This document shows positions 9,201 to 17,951 of a stretch of 64,000 nucleotides of DNA, piece by piece (within the stretch, counting starts at the first letter, position 1; the number at the start of each line of letters is the position of its first letter). The DNA lies in contig NZ_CARBVX010000003.1 in NCBI RefSeq assembly GCF_948948975.1, forward strand, positions 62,001 to 126,000, read 5' to 3'. This DNA comes from an uncultured Lactobacillus sp. (GTDB taxonomy: Bacteria > Bacillota > Bacilli > Lactobacillales > Lactobacillaceae). The notes below the pieces were generated by a model that saw only the letters and a list, made by a program, of their open reading frames with translations, ran no database searches and was not told the DNA's origin. Position numbers and translations under genes: made by a program.

Positions 9201-11087
9201 TTAACGAACTAGTACTGACTTGGCAGATATCCATTGATTTCCACCAAGGTCGTACCAAGTTTGTCCGTTAACATTAGCTACACGGAAGTATCTCCAACTT
9301 GAACCATCTTTTAAGAACTTACCTGAAATTTGATCTTGGCCTGGAACACGCCAGACTGCTACACCATAGTCTGGTTTAGAATTAATAGTTAATACACCAG
9401 ATTTTGCAGTAATTTGTGCTTCTTGAGTAGTATATTTTGCCATAATCCATTTACCATTACTAATTTCATAATATAAATTTCCGTTAGCATATTTTGAAGC
9501 TATAACTACAAATGCACTACCAGCTTCAACTTGTTGGTTTAATTTTTGACCATTTGGAGCTGATAAAACTTGGGTAGTCTTAGTTACTTTAACCAAAACA
9601 GTAGAAGCAGCCTTTGGAGCAGTATTAGTACTAATCCATTGAGTACCATAGCTGTTATTTGCAGCTGCAGTCGATACAGCACTTTGGTAACTTTGTACTG
9701 GTGCAACATTTTCAACTGAAGCAGCTGGCTTTACAACAGTTTTAGCACTAGTAGTTGCTGGAGTGGCCTTAACTTCTTTAGCTGATTCTTCTACGGGAGT
9801 AGTCTTAACAGCTGGAGTAGTTTCTTTCTTTACAGTTTCAACTGGTTTTACTGCTGGGGCTTCAGCTTTCTTAACTTCAGGAGCTTTACCTACTGGTGCA
9901 GAGTTAGTTCCTTTATTTTCAGCTTTAGGAGCTTCGACTTTTACAGGCGTAGTCTTAGCTGGTTCAGCCTTAACAGCCTCTTTTTTAACTTCTTCAGTTT
10001 TCTTAGCTGGAGTTGCTGCTAATGAAGTAGCTAATTGTTTAACTGGTTGAGCTGCCTTAGTTTCAGCTTTAACATTCAAAGTCGTAGTTTGGGCTGGAGT
10101 TTTAACTTCTGCAACTTTCTTTGTTTCAACAGTGGCTGCTTTAACTGGAGCTGCAGGAGCTTGAGTCTGAGCTTGTTGAGTTTGAGCTACTGGAGTCTTA
10201 ACTGGTTGGCTAGCTTGGTTGTTAGTAGTTGTAGTTTGCTTATTACTATTATTAGTATTAGCAGCGGCATTGTTAGCAGTAGTGTTATTAGTAATTGGGC
10301 TAAATGCTAATGCATTAATCCAACCATCACCAATAAATGCACGCTTTACGCCGTTGTTATAAGTAATATACTTAGTAACATTTACATTTTGACCTACTCT
10401 TGCAGTATCTACTTGTGTACCAACACTAGGATCAACCGGTGCACTCATAACTGGTGTCGTTTGTGCAACTGTACGATTTTCGTTAACAACTTGTGTGACG
10501 GGATCATATTTGTCAAAACCATTAGTTGCAATCACACTATTAAGAGTTTTAGCATAATTTGGATCAGTAGCGTATTTACCTTGTAAACCATTTTGGGTTG
10601 CTTGAGCATAGTTACTTGAGTTTTCTACCCAAGTACCAGAGTAATAATTACCCATTTGGTTACGTAATAAAGAACCATTATCTTCAAATGATTCAGTATA
10701 TGATGGATACTTTCTGAATCCAGCATTAGTAGTGTAGTAACCACCTTTACCGTATTCGCCAGTATTCATGTTTACAGATTGGCCATTGTAAGAGCCCTTA
10801 ATACCAAATAAGTTATTATTAGGTTCTTGGGCTAAACCTGATTGGCCCCAAGCTGATTCAACTGTTGCTTGAGCAAGCATAACTGAAGTATAAGTACCAT
10901 ACTTAGATGATGCAGTAGTAGCAGCTGGAATAGCTTTATTTAAAAATTCTTGTTGATAGGTTGCAGCTTGAACAGTACCTTCACCAGTTTTTAAAGGATT
11001 ATCTGGTTTAAGGTTGTTGGTAACTGATATACCGGCAGTGGTTATAAGTGCCGCGGTAGCAATACCAGTGAATGTTCTTTTTTTCAT
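9201..11087 (-). CDS. Secreted GH73-type N-acetylglucosaminidase with Pro/Ala/Lys-rich linker and C-terminal SLAP/SH3-like domains
   Basis: A 628-residue exported cell-wall hydrolase. The signal peptide (about 1-43) is followed by a glucosaminidase domain at about 44-195 (AQATVESAWGQSGLA contains the probable catalytic Glu; NNLFGIKG is characteristic). A wall-binding-like segment (about 200-265) comes next, then a long low-complexity linker rich in Ala, Pro, Lys, Thr and Gln (about 270-480). Two C-terminal SLAP/SH3-like modules end in WYDLGGNQWISAKSV. ATG 11087 is preferred over the adjacent GTG 11090 from the spacing of the GGAGG/AGGGAG site. It lies 54 bp upstream of the GH25 gene in the same direction, so the two hydrolases may be co-expressed. 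Confidence 0.93.
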   Translation of the reverse strand: MKKRTFTGIATAALITTAGISVTNNLKPDNPLKTGEGTVQAATYQQEFLNKAIPAATTASSKYGTYTSVMLAQATVESAWGQSGLAQEPNNNLFGIKGSYNGQSVNMNTGEYGKGGYYTTNAGFRKYPSYTESFEDNGSLLRNQMGNYYSGTWVENSSNYAQATQNGLQGKYATDPNYAKTLNSVIATNGFDKYDPVTQVVNENRTVAQTTPVMSAPVDPSVGTQVDTARVGQNVNVTKYITYNNGVKRAFIGDGWINALAFSPITNNTTANNAAANTNNSNKQTTTTNNQASQPVKTPVAQTQQAQTQAPAAPVKAATVETKKVAEVKTPAQTTTLNVKAETKAAQPVKQLATSLAATPAKKTEEVKKEAVKAEPAKTTPVKVEAPKAENKGTNSAPVGKAPEVKKAEAPAVKPVETVKKETTPAVKTTPVEESAKEVKATPATTSAKTVVKPAASVENVAPVQSYQSAVSTAAANNSYGTQWISTNTAPKAASTVLVKVTKTTQVLSAPNGQKLNQQVEAGSAFVVIASKYANGNLYYEISNGKWIMAKYTTQEAQITAKSGVLTINSKPDYGVAVWRVPGQDQISGKFLKDGSSWRYFRVANVNGQTWYDLGGNQWISAKSVLVR

Positions 11088-11204
11088 CACTTAAACTCCC
11101 TCCAATTTACATACACCCTTTATTGTAGTTTGGCAAGTTGTCAGATACAACCGAACAAACATTCTGAAATGAAAAAGTAACATAAATTACACACTTTCAT
11201 CTCA

Positions 11205-11239
11205 AAATAAAAAGAGTAATGCCGAAACATTACCCCTTT
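11205..11239 (-). terminator. Terminator after the DUF2922 gene
   Basis: On the minus strand AGGGGTAATG pairs with CATTACTCTT (with G-U pairs), followed by a T-rich run. Confidence 0.75.
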
Positions 11240-11290
11240 AAGAGTTTATTCAATAACTTAATCAAGTTTTTTATTTCAAAAAATATCGTC

Positions 11291-11530
11291 CTAATTCTTT
11301 TCACTATCATCAAACACAGAAGTAACTGTACGTTCAACATATTGAGCAGATAAAGGAGCCTGATATTGATCAACTTCTTCCTTTACAAATAAGTTAGCTT
11401 CACACATTTCATTCATCGCAGCCTTAATTTCATCTTCAGTCAAGTTTTCTGCTGCATCAGGTAAAGATAGATTTACTTTCTTATTTTTAGCATTTTTAAA
11501 TGTAAGTCTTAATGTTTTAGTAGTAGTCAT
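11291..11530 (-). CDS. DUF2922 family protein
   Basis: A 79-residue cytoplasmic protein starting MTTTKTLRLTFKN, with NLSLPDAAENLT and a central region typical of DUF2922. The family has no established function. It is usually encoded beside a DUF1659 protein, as here (35 bp upstream, same strand), so the two probably form a pair. A terminator follows. Confidence 0.88.
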   Translation of the reverse strand: MTTTKTLRLTFKNAKNKKVNLSLPDAAENLTEDEIKAAMNEMCEANLFVKEEVDQYQAPLSAQYVERTVTSVFDDSEKN

Positions 11531-11565
11531 TTTTTAATTCTCCTTAAATTTTCTCTTTATGTTTT

Positions 11566-11775
11566 TTAGGCTTGGATATCTGAATATGAAATTAGTCTAG
11601 CAGCTTTAATACCATCGTCTTTTTGCAACTTAGATAAGGCATTTCCCACCTTCATTACTTCTTCAGCACTAGCTTGCTTCTTAACATTTTTTAAAATTCT
11701 ACTTTTCTTACCATTGCTATATTTTTCACCCGCAAAAGTAAATTGAACTGATTGATCTTTTAAAATAAATTCCAT
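11566..11775 (-). CDS. DUF1659-like small protein
   Basis: A 69-residue protein starting MEFILKDQSVQFTFAGEKY. ATG 11775 is chosen because AGGAGTA lies directly upstream; a longer frame reaching 11820 lacks a site. Size, the N-terminal strand pattern and the location beside a DUF2922 gene indicate the DUF1659 family, whose function is unknown. It is the first gene of the two-gene unit. Confidence 0.8.
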   Translation of the reverse strand: MEFILKDQSVQFTFAGEKYSNGKKSRILKNVKKQASAEEVMKVGNALSKLQKDDGIKAARLISYSDIQA

Positions 11776-11903
11776 TTTTGTACTCCTAAATAATCTAATT
11801 AATTTTTTGTAAGTCAGCACCGGTGAATTGCCTTACACTATTACTAACGATTTATCTCAAAAAATTGTGCCACTTTTTCAACAAATTTTTTATAAGTGAA
11901 TTT

Positions 11904-11911
11904 GGTATAAT
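11904..11911 (+). promoter_or_regulatory. Extended -10 promoter for the lipoprotein gene
   Basis: TGGTATAAT at 11903-11911 is a perfect extended -10 element (TGnTATAAT), 37 bp before the ATG at 11948. No good -35 is visible at 17 bp, which is usual for this promoter class. Confidence 0.6.
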
Positions 11912-11947
11912 TTAAGTAAGATAAATTCATTTTTATAGGAGGAAAAA

Positions 11948-13012
11948 ATGATGAAACGATCAAGACTCGGAGTTGCCATTACGGCATTCTTCATTACCTT
12001 TTTAGCAGTTGGATGTTCAAACCCATCATCAAATAATTCATCTAATAGTGGTTCAGATAAGTACACAACTTACATGAATCAAGGAAAAGATGCTGCTTCT
12101 AGTCAAAAATATGAGACAGCTGAAAACAAATTTGAAGATGCACACGATGTAAAAGCTACTTCTGAATCGAAAGCTTACGCAGATCAAGCTGGCAATATGA
12201 AGGATGCTCAGGAAGAAATTAGAGAATATGAATTTAAAGATGCCTTAGATGAATTAGATAAAGCGGCTAACAAGACCAATGGCTACTCAGTAATGACTAA
12301 GCAGGCTTCTAAACTCTACAAGACAATCGACAAGGTTCAAGATCATATCACTAATGATATTAATCCTTTGTACAAGAAGGCTAAACTAAGCTACAGAGAC
12401 GGTAACTACCAAGCAGCAGTTGACTCTTGCGATCAAATTTTAGACTTACCTTACATTAATAGTAAGTATTATAAGAAGGTAAAGAAGAACGTTAAACATT
12501 TACGTAAAGTTGCTAATGCAAAATTAAACGGCAAAAATGTTAGCGATGACATTGACACTGAAAACCTAGATGCTAATGATGACGATGAAGCTACTACTTC
12601 AAACAAGCAAAGTTCTAACTCAAAATCTAGCTCATCAAACAGTAGTAATACTAACAACACTAATTCTAGCTCTAACAAGAGTTCAAGGAATTCAAATAGC
12701 TCAAACTCTCAAGACAACAATGCTGCAAGTCAAAAATCTAGTGCAACAAGCTCAAGCAGCAACACTGCAGCTAATAACAACAATTCAAATACTAATTCTT
12801 CATCAACTTCAAGTAATGATAGTATGATGATTAATGGTCAAACAGTTACTGGGAGAGTAATTTCTCAAACTCGTAATCAACTAAGTTCAATTGGCGTTGA
12901 TACTAGTTCATGGTCTGATCAAAAAGTAGTTAACTTCATGAGATCAGCTGCTAATAACGGCCATACTACAATTGATTCTTACACCAAACAAGATGTAGAA
13001 AACTTTAAATAA
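11948..13012 (+). CDS. Lipoprotein with helical repeat region and Ser/Asn-rich linker
   Basis: A 354-residue lipoprotein (signal peptide, lipobox LAVGC). Residues ~35-195 are helical and TPR-like: YMNQGKDAASSQKYETAENKF and AKLSYRDGNYQAAVDSC have the small/large residue spacing of tetratricopeptide helices. Residues ~205-290 are almost only Ser, Asn, Thr and Lys, a flexible spacer. A conserved-looking ~60-residue C-terminal domain follows (from MMINGQTVTGRV). AGGAGG precedes the start. The function is unknown. The layout suggests a membrane-tethered protein presenting a C-terminal domain through the wall. Confidence 0.85.
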   Translation: MMKRSRLGVAITAFFITFLAVGCSNPSSNNSSNSGSDKYTTYMNQGKDAASSQKYETAENKFEDAHDVKATSESKAYADQAGNMKDAQEEIREYEFKDALDELDKAANKTNGYSVMTKQASKLYKTIDKVQDHITNDINPLYKKAKLSYRDGNYQAAVDSCDQILDLPYINSKYYKKVKKNVKHLRKVANAKLNGKNVSDDIDTENLDANDDDEATTSNKQSSNSKSSSSNSSNTNNTNSSSNKSSRNSNSSNSQDNNAASQKSSATSSSSNTAANNNNSNTNSSSTSSNDSMMINGQTVTGRVISQTRNQLSSIGVDTSSWSDQKVVNFMRSAANNGHTTIDSYTKQDVENFK

Positions 13013-13098
13013 ACCCTATAAAATTTGCTTTTGATTGTAATTCAATGTAAGATTATATTGAATTTTTGTACAGCTAGACAGTAAAGGAGCTCTTAACT

Positions 13099-13518
13099 TT
13101 GACTGAAGACAAGAAGAACACCGAAGAAACTCAAGAAAAAGAAGAATTTGAAGTAGTTATGCCAGAGGCAAATCGTGTAGAAATGCCAGCTACTGAATTT
13201 AAAGAACAACCAGATTACTTAAAGACATTTGCTAACTTCTATATTTCAAAATTTGACGAAAGCGATCTTGAAATTATGGATGTTTATGATGGTAATCATG
13301 ATGTTATCGAAATTAATACATACTTAACTAACAATATGGCTTTCAGCCGTCGCAACTTGGTTAAGCATGTTTTAAATATTCATGGAGACCGTTTCTTGGA
13401 TATGCTTAACAACATCCAAAAGCAAACTGGTGTAGATCCACAAAATATGAAAACTTACGAAGATTGGGAAAAATGGTACACTGATCGTCGTAACGAAATT
13501 AAGCAAACTCTTTCATAA
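13099..13518 (+). CDS. Conserved-looking acidic protein of unknown function
   Basis: A 139-residue soluble protein that I do not recognise. It starts with TTG at 13099 after AAGGAG at 13084-13089. The first ~40 residues are charged and Glu-rich. The rest is predicted mixed alpha/beta with IMDVYDGNHDVIEINTYLT, then two helices (NLVKHVLNIHGDRFLDML) and a Trp-rich tail (YEDWEKWYTD). There is no signal peptide or membrane segment. It stands alone between the lipoprotein gene and kup, with its own terminator. Confidence 0.8.
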   Translation: MTEDKKNTEETQEKEEFEVVMPEANRVEMPATEFKEQPDYLKTFANFYISKFDESDLEIMDVYDGNHDVIEINTYLTNNMAFSRRNLVKHVLNIHGDRFLDMLNNIQKQTGVDPQNMKTYEDWEKWYTDRRNEIKQTLS

Positions 13519-13575
13519 AAAAATCACAAATTATTAGTTGCATATTGAATCCTAAAGGAACAAAATAGTGCTAAT

Positions 13576-13610
13576 AAAAAAGAATGTATTGTTTTAATAC
13601 ATTCTTTTTT
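13576..13610 (+). terminator. Terminator upstream of the first kup gene
   Basis: AAAAAAGAATGTATT pairs with AATACATTCTTTTTT over a 5-nt loop. It ends the unknown gene at 13518 and stands 48 bp before the kup start. Its outer stem resembles that of the hairpin at 15723-15754. Confidence 0.85.
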
Positions 13611-13657
13611 ATTTATCTAAAATGTCATTATGTTTTATTTTATTAGGAAATTTTAAT

Positions 13658-15655
13658 ATGAATAATGGTGTACGAAAAAAGGTCACTCTAGCTGGCCTTT
13701 TAGTTTCAATTGGAATCGTCTATGGCGATATTGGTACAAGTCCTCTCTATGTTATGAAGGCAATTGTGAATGAAAATGGAGGAATTGCTAGTGTTAACAG
13801 AGAATATATAGTCGGCTCTATCTCTCTTATTCTTTGGACAATAACTCTTTTAACAACAGTTAAGTATGTTCTAATTGCTCTTAAAGCAACTAACCATGGT
13901 GAGGGTGGTATTTTTTCACTTTATGCTTTAGTTAGAAAAAAGGCCAAATGGTTAGTTCTGCCTGCTTTAATTGGTGGAGCTGCCTTGCTTGCAGACGGCA
14001 CACTGACACCTGCAGTTACTGTCACGACAGCAATTGAAGGTCTTAAAAACATGAGATTTGGCAATGATATTCCCGTTCCTAATCAAAACAGTGTTCTTAT
14101 TATTACCATCATCATTCTTTTATTTTTATTTTCCATCCAAAGAATGGGAACTAGTATAATTGGAAAAACTTTTGGGCCAATTATGCTTATCTGGTTTACT
14201 TTTTTAGGTTTAACTGGTGCTATGAACCTAAGTCATGACTTGTCGCTCCTTGAGGCTCTCAACCCTGTGTTAGCAGTCAAAATTTTGTTTAGCCCAGCAA
14301 ATAAGGTTGGTGTCTTAATCCTAGGAGCTGTCTTTTTAGCAACTACAGGGGCAGAAGCACTTTATTCAGACGTAGGCCACGTAGGAAAAGGCAATATCAT
14401 GGCTTCTTGGCCTTACGTCTTTATTTGTCTAGCCTTGAACTATCTTGGTCAAGGAGTATGGATTTTAGAAAATCCTAACTACCATGCTGGTAATACTGAC
14501 TTTAATCCCTTCTTTGAAGCTCTTCCAAGCCAGTGGAAATTTTTCGCCATCATTTTAGCCACCTTAGCAGCCATTATCGCTTCTCAGGCTTTAATTACTG
14601 GATCTTTTACATTAGTTTCAGAAGCAAGTGGCTTAAAATTTTTACCAAGGATGAAGATTATTTATCCCTCAACTGAACAAGGCCAGATCTTCATCCCTTC
14701 TATTAATAAAATGCTTTGCGCTGCTACAATCGGAATTGTCTTTTTATTTAAGACATCAGAACACATGGAGGCAGCTTACGGGTTAGCAATTACTGTTACC
14801 ATGCTAATGACGACAATATTACTTTTTGAGTACCTATCTCTAAAAAAAGTTAACATCTTGTTACGCTTAGTTTTTCTGTTTTTGTTCGGTGCAATTGAAA
14901 GTATGTTTTTAATTTCCAGTTTAGCTAAGTTTTTACATGGCGGTTATGTAACAGTAATCATTGCTGCCTTTATCGGTGCAATTATGTATATTTGGTATTT
15001 TGGTAACAAAGTTCGTGATAGACGCGAAGCTAAAAATGCTTACGTGCGTTTAGACGAATACACTTCCATGCTAAGTAATTTAAGTCATGATGATAGTGTG
15101 CCTTTATACGCGACAAATTTAGTTTATATGGCTAAGGTTAAGTACAATAAGTTTATCAAGCGCGATATACTCTACTCAATTTTAGACAAACGTCCAAAAC
15201 GGGCCCATGCATATTGGTTTGTCACTGTTAATGTAACTAACGAACCCTTTACCGCCGAATATGCAATTAATACTTACGGCACAAAAAACGTGATTAACGT
15301 TCAACTATATTTAGGTTTTAAACAACAGCAAAAAGTTAATGTTTATCTACGACAAATAGTTCACGAGCTAATTAAAGATGGTACAATCGAATCTCAGCCA
15401 CAAGAATACACCACGACTCCCGGTCGTGACGTTGGAGATTTTAAATTTGTAATTGTAAATGATGTGATTAGTCCACAAACTCAATTAAATACTTATGAAA
15501 AGTGGTTAGTTGAAAGTCGTGTCTGGCTTCAAAATTTATCTTCTAATCCTGCTGTTTGGTTTGGATTAGAATATGCTGATACAGTAGTTGAACGAGTTCC
15601 ATTAATCCTAGGCTCACAAAATATTAAATCAATTCAAAGAACTAAATTGAAATAA
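13658..15655 (+). CDS. kup: Kup-type potassium:proton symporter (first copy)
   Basis: A 665-residue KUP/HAK/KT transporter that imports K+ with H+. About 12 hydrophobic helices fill residues 1-455, with GIVYGDIGTSPLYVM in the first helix and GGAALLADGTLTPAVTV, both diagnostic of the family. The C-terminal ~200 residues are the cytoplasmic domain. ATG 13658 is chosen: AGGAAA lies just upstream, and the alignment with the next gene begins here. An in-frame ATG at 13622 lies directly behind the terminator. It is followed by a close paralogue, so the pair is a tandem duplication. Confidence 0.95.
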   Translation: MNNGVRKKVTLAGLLVSIGIVYGDIGTSPLYVMKAIVNENGGIASVNREYIVGSISLILWTITLLTTVKYVLIALKATNHGEGGIFSLYALVRKKAKWLVLPALIGGAALLADGTLTPAVTVTTAIEGLKNMRFGNDIPVPNQNSVLIITIIILLFLFSIQRMGTSIIGKTFGPIMLIWFTFLGLTGAMNLSHDLSLLEALNPVLAVKILFSPANKVGVLILGAVFLATTGAEALYSDVGHVGKGNIMASWPYVFICLALNYLGQGVWILENPNYHAGNTDFNPFFEALPSQWKFFAIILATLAAIIASQALITGSFTLVSEASGLKFLPRMKIIYPSTEQGQIFIPSINKMLCAATIGIVFLFKTSEHMEAAYGLAITVTMLMTTILLFEYLSLKKVNILLRLVFLFLFGAIESMFLISSLAKFLHGGYVTVIIAAFIGAIMYIWYFGNKVRDRREAKNAYVRLDEYTSMLSNLSHDDSVPLYATNLVYMAKVKYNKFIKRDILYSILDKRPKRAHAYWFVTVNVTNEPFTAEYAINTYGTKNVINVQLYLGFKQQQKVNVYLRQIVHELIKDGTIESQPQEYTTTPGRDVGDFKFVIVNDVISPQTQLNTYEKWLVESRVWLQNLSSNPAVWFGLEYADTVVERVPLILGSQNIKSIQRTKLK

Positions 15656-15722
15656 ATATTTTTAATTAATCGCCTGCAGATACTTGCAACTCTTGCGCAA
15701 ATAGATGAAAATAGATATGTTT

Positions 15723-15754
15723 AAAAAAAGAATGTCTTTTCGGCATTCTTTTTT
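15723..15754 (+). terminator. Terminator between the kup copies
   Basis: AAAAAAAGAATG pairs with CATTCTTTTTT around TCTTTTCGG. It ends the first kup and lies 51 bp before the start of the second, so each copy has its own transcription unit or an attenuator. Confidence 0.85.
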
Positions 15755-15804
15755 ACGTTATTTGAATATTTAGCTGTTTGGCTATTTATTGGGAGAATAT
15801 AATA

Positions 15805-17856
15805 ATGAATGAAAAAACACGGAAAAATATATCAGCCGCAGGCTTACTGATTGCTATTGGTATTGTCTACGGAGATATCGGAACAAGTCCGCTATATGTT
15901 ATGAAATCAATTGTTGCCGGAAACGGCGGAATTGCGAACGTAAATCGCGACTTTATTGTAGGTTCTATTTCCTTAGTACTTTGGACAGTTACTCTGTTAA
16001 CAACTTTGCAAACTGTCTTTATTGCCTTAAAAGCTACTAACCATGGTGAAGGTGGTATTTTTGCCCTCTATACTTTGGTCCGGAAACGAGCTAAGTGGCT
16101 TGTCCTTCCTGCTTTGATTGGTGGTGCAGCAATTTTAGCTGATGGTACTTTAACTCCCGCAGTTACTGTTACAACTGCTATTGAAGGATTAAAAGGAATT
16201 GAATTTGGTCATGGTAACGTTCCAGTTTCTACTCAAGGAACTGTTATTGCGATTACAGTAGTAATTCTTTTACTTTTGTTCTCAATTCAAAGAATGGGGA
16301 CAAGTATTATCGGTAAGGCTTTTGGTCCAATCATGTTTATCTGGTTCACCTTCTTAGGTGTAATTGGATTAATGAATATGATGGGGGATCTTTCAATTTT
16401 ACAAGCTCTTAATCCATACTACGCAATTAAACTTTTATTCAGTCCTTACAACAAAGCTGGAATCTTTATTTTAGGTTCTATCTTCCTTGCTACTACTGGT
16501 GCTGAAGCTTTGTATTCAGACGTTGGTCACGTTGGTAAAGGAAACATTATTGGTTCCTGGCCATATGTCTTTGTTTGTTTGTCACTTAACTACTTCGGTC
16601 AAGGTGTTTGGATTTTAAACAATCCTAACTACAATGCGGGAAATGGTGACTTCAACCCATTCTTCGAAATTATTCCACAAAACATTCGTTTAGCTGCGAT
16701 TGTTTTAGCAACTATTGCAGCTGTTATTGCTTCACAAGCTTTGATTACTGGTTCATTTACTTTAGTAGCTGAAGCCAGTGGTTTGAAATTTTTACCAAGA
16801 ATGAATATTATGTATCCTTCCACTAAAAAGGGACAGATTTATATTCCTTCAGTTAACAAAATGATTTGTGCAGCAACTATTGCAATCGTTCTTTTCTTCC
16901 AAACCTCAGCGCACATGGAAGCAGCTTATGGTTTGTCAATTGCCATTTCAATGTTAATGACAACAATTCTGCTTTATGAATGGTTGGCAATGAAGGGTGT
17001 TCATACCATTTGGAATTGGCTCTTCTTAATTTTCTTTGGCTTTTTAGACGTAATGTTTATGTTAGCCAGCTTGAGTAAATTCATGCACGGTGGTTACGTT
17101 TCACTAGTTATTGCCGGATTCATCGGTATCATTATGTACGTTTGGTACTATGGTAATAAAATTAGAGACAAGCGTGAATCACGTAACGCTTATGTCCGTC
17201 TTGATGAATACGTTGATATGTTGACGAACTTAAGTCACGACGAAGATTATCCTACTTTTGCAACTAACTTAGTCTATATGGCAAAAGTTAAGTACAATAA
17301 GTTTATTAAGCGAGAAATTCTCTACTCTATCTTAGATAAACGTCCTAAGCGAGCACGAGCATATTGGTTTGTAACAGTTAACGTAACTAATGAACCATTC
17401 ACTGCTGAATATGCTGTTAACACTTATGGTACAAAGAATGTTATTAACGTTCAGCTCTTCCTTGGTTTTAAGCAGCAAACTAGTGTGAATGTTTACTTGC
17501 GTCAAATTGTTCATGACCTGATTGCAGATGGAACCATTGAATCTCAACCACAAGAATACACTACTACTCCTGGTAGAGATGTCGGTGATTTCTCATTCGT
17601 TATCGTTAACGATGTAATTAGTCCACAAACACAACTTAGAAGTTATGAAAAATTCTTAGTTGAAGCACGTGTATGGCTTCAAAATCTTTCCTCAAACCCT
17701 GCTTCATGGTTTGGCTTAGATTATGCAGATACAGTCATTGAACGTGTTCCATTGATTCTAGGAAATCAAAGAAGACAACATATTACTCGCATCCCTCCTA
17801 AGAAATTTGAAGATATCAAAAAGAAGCTTCAAGCCGAAGGAGAACTTAAAGAGTAG
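15805..17856 (+). CDS. kup: Kup-type potassium:proton symporter (second copy)
   Basis: A 683-residue paralogue of the preceding gene. GIVYGDIGTSPLYVM, GGAAILADGTLTPAVTV and TTGAEALYSDVGHVGKGN are all conserved, and the C-terminal domain is nearly identical through EYTTTPGRDVGDF. It has a ~20-residue charged C-terminal tail that the first copy lacks. ATG 15805 follows GGGAGA; a TTG at 15778 is a less likely start. Two copies may differ in affinity or pH/osmotic range, which the sequence cannot tell. Confidence 0.95.
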   Translation: MNEKTRKNISAAGLLIAIGIVYGDIGTSPLYVMKSIVAGNGGIANVNRDFIVGSISLVLWTVTLLTTLQTVFIALKATNHGEGGIFALYTLVRKRAKWLVLPALIGGAAILADGTLTPAVTVTTAIEGLKGIEFGHGNVPVSTQGTVIAITVVILLLLFSIQRMGTSIIGKAFGPIMFIWFTFLGVIGLMNMMGDLSILQALNPYYAIKLLFSPYNKAGIFILGSIFLATTGAEALYSDVGHVGKGNIIGSWPYVFVCLSLNYFGQGVWILNNPNYNAGNGDFNPFFEIIPQNIRLAAIVLATIAAVIASQALITGSFTLVAEASGLKFLPRMNIMYPSTKKGQIYIPSVNKMICAATIAIVLFFQTSAHMEAAYGLSIAISMLMTTILLYEWLAMKGVHTIWNWLFLIFFGFLDVMFMLASLSKFMHGGYVSLVIAGFIGIIMYVWYYGNKIRDKRESRNAYVRLDEYVDMLTNLSHDEDYPTFATNLVYMAKVKYNKFIKREILYSILDKRPKRARAYWFVTVNVTNEPFTAEYAVNTYGTKNVINVQLFLGFKQQTSVNVYLRQIVHDLIADGTIESQPQEYTTTPGRDVGDFSFVIVNDVISPQTQLRSYEKFLVEARVWLQNLSSNPASWFGLDYADTVIERVPLILGNQRRQHITRIPPKKFEDIKKKLQAEGELKE

Positions 17857-17874
17857 GGCAAGTTAATGGCTAAC

Positions 17875-17904
17875 AAAAAGGCATCCCAAAAGGGATGCCT
17901 TTTT
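17875..17904. terminator. Terminator after the second kup
   Basis: AAAAAGGCATCCC pairs with GGGATGCCTTTTT with a 4-nt loop. It is very strong and active in both directions, between kup and the convergent pckA. Confidence 0.95.
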
Positions 17905-17951
17905 AGTGTTCAAATATAAAAATTTTTAAGAGGATTTCTAACTATGTTTAA

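Noticed and set aside
9763..10310. Plus-strand open frames opposite the glucosaminidase linker
   Set aside because: They mirror the low-complexity Ala/Pro/Lys/Gln linker, lack ribosome sites and give Ser/Leu/Val-rich nonsense.
12469..12827. Open frames overlapping the Ser/Asn-rich part of the lipoprotein gene
   Set aside because: By-products of repetitive AGC/AAC codons; no SD and no plausible protein.
15656..15804. A c-di-AMP (ydaO-type) riboswitch before the second kup
   Set aside because: The leader is too short and the conserved ydaO core sequences are absent; only a terminator hairpin is seen.
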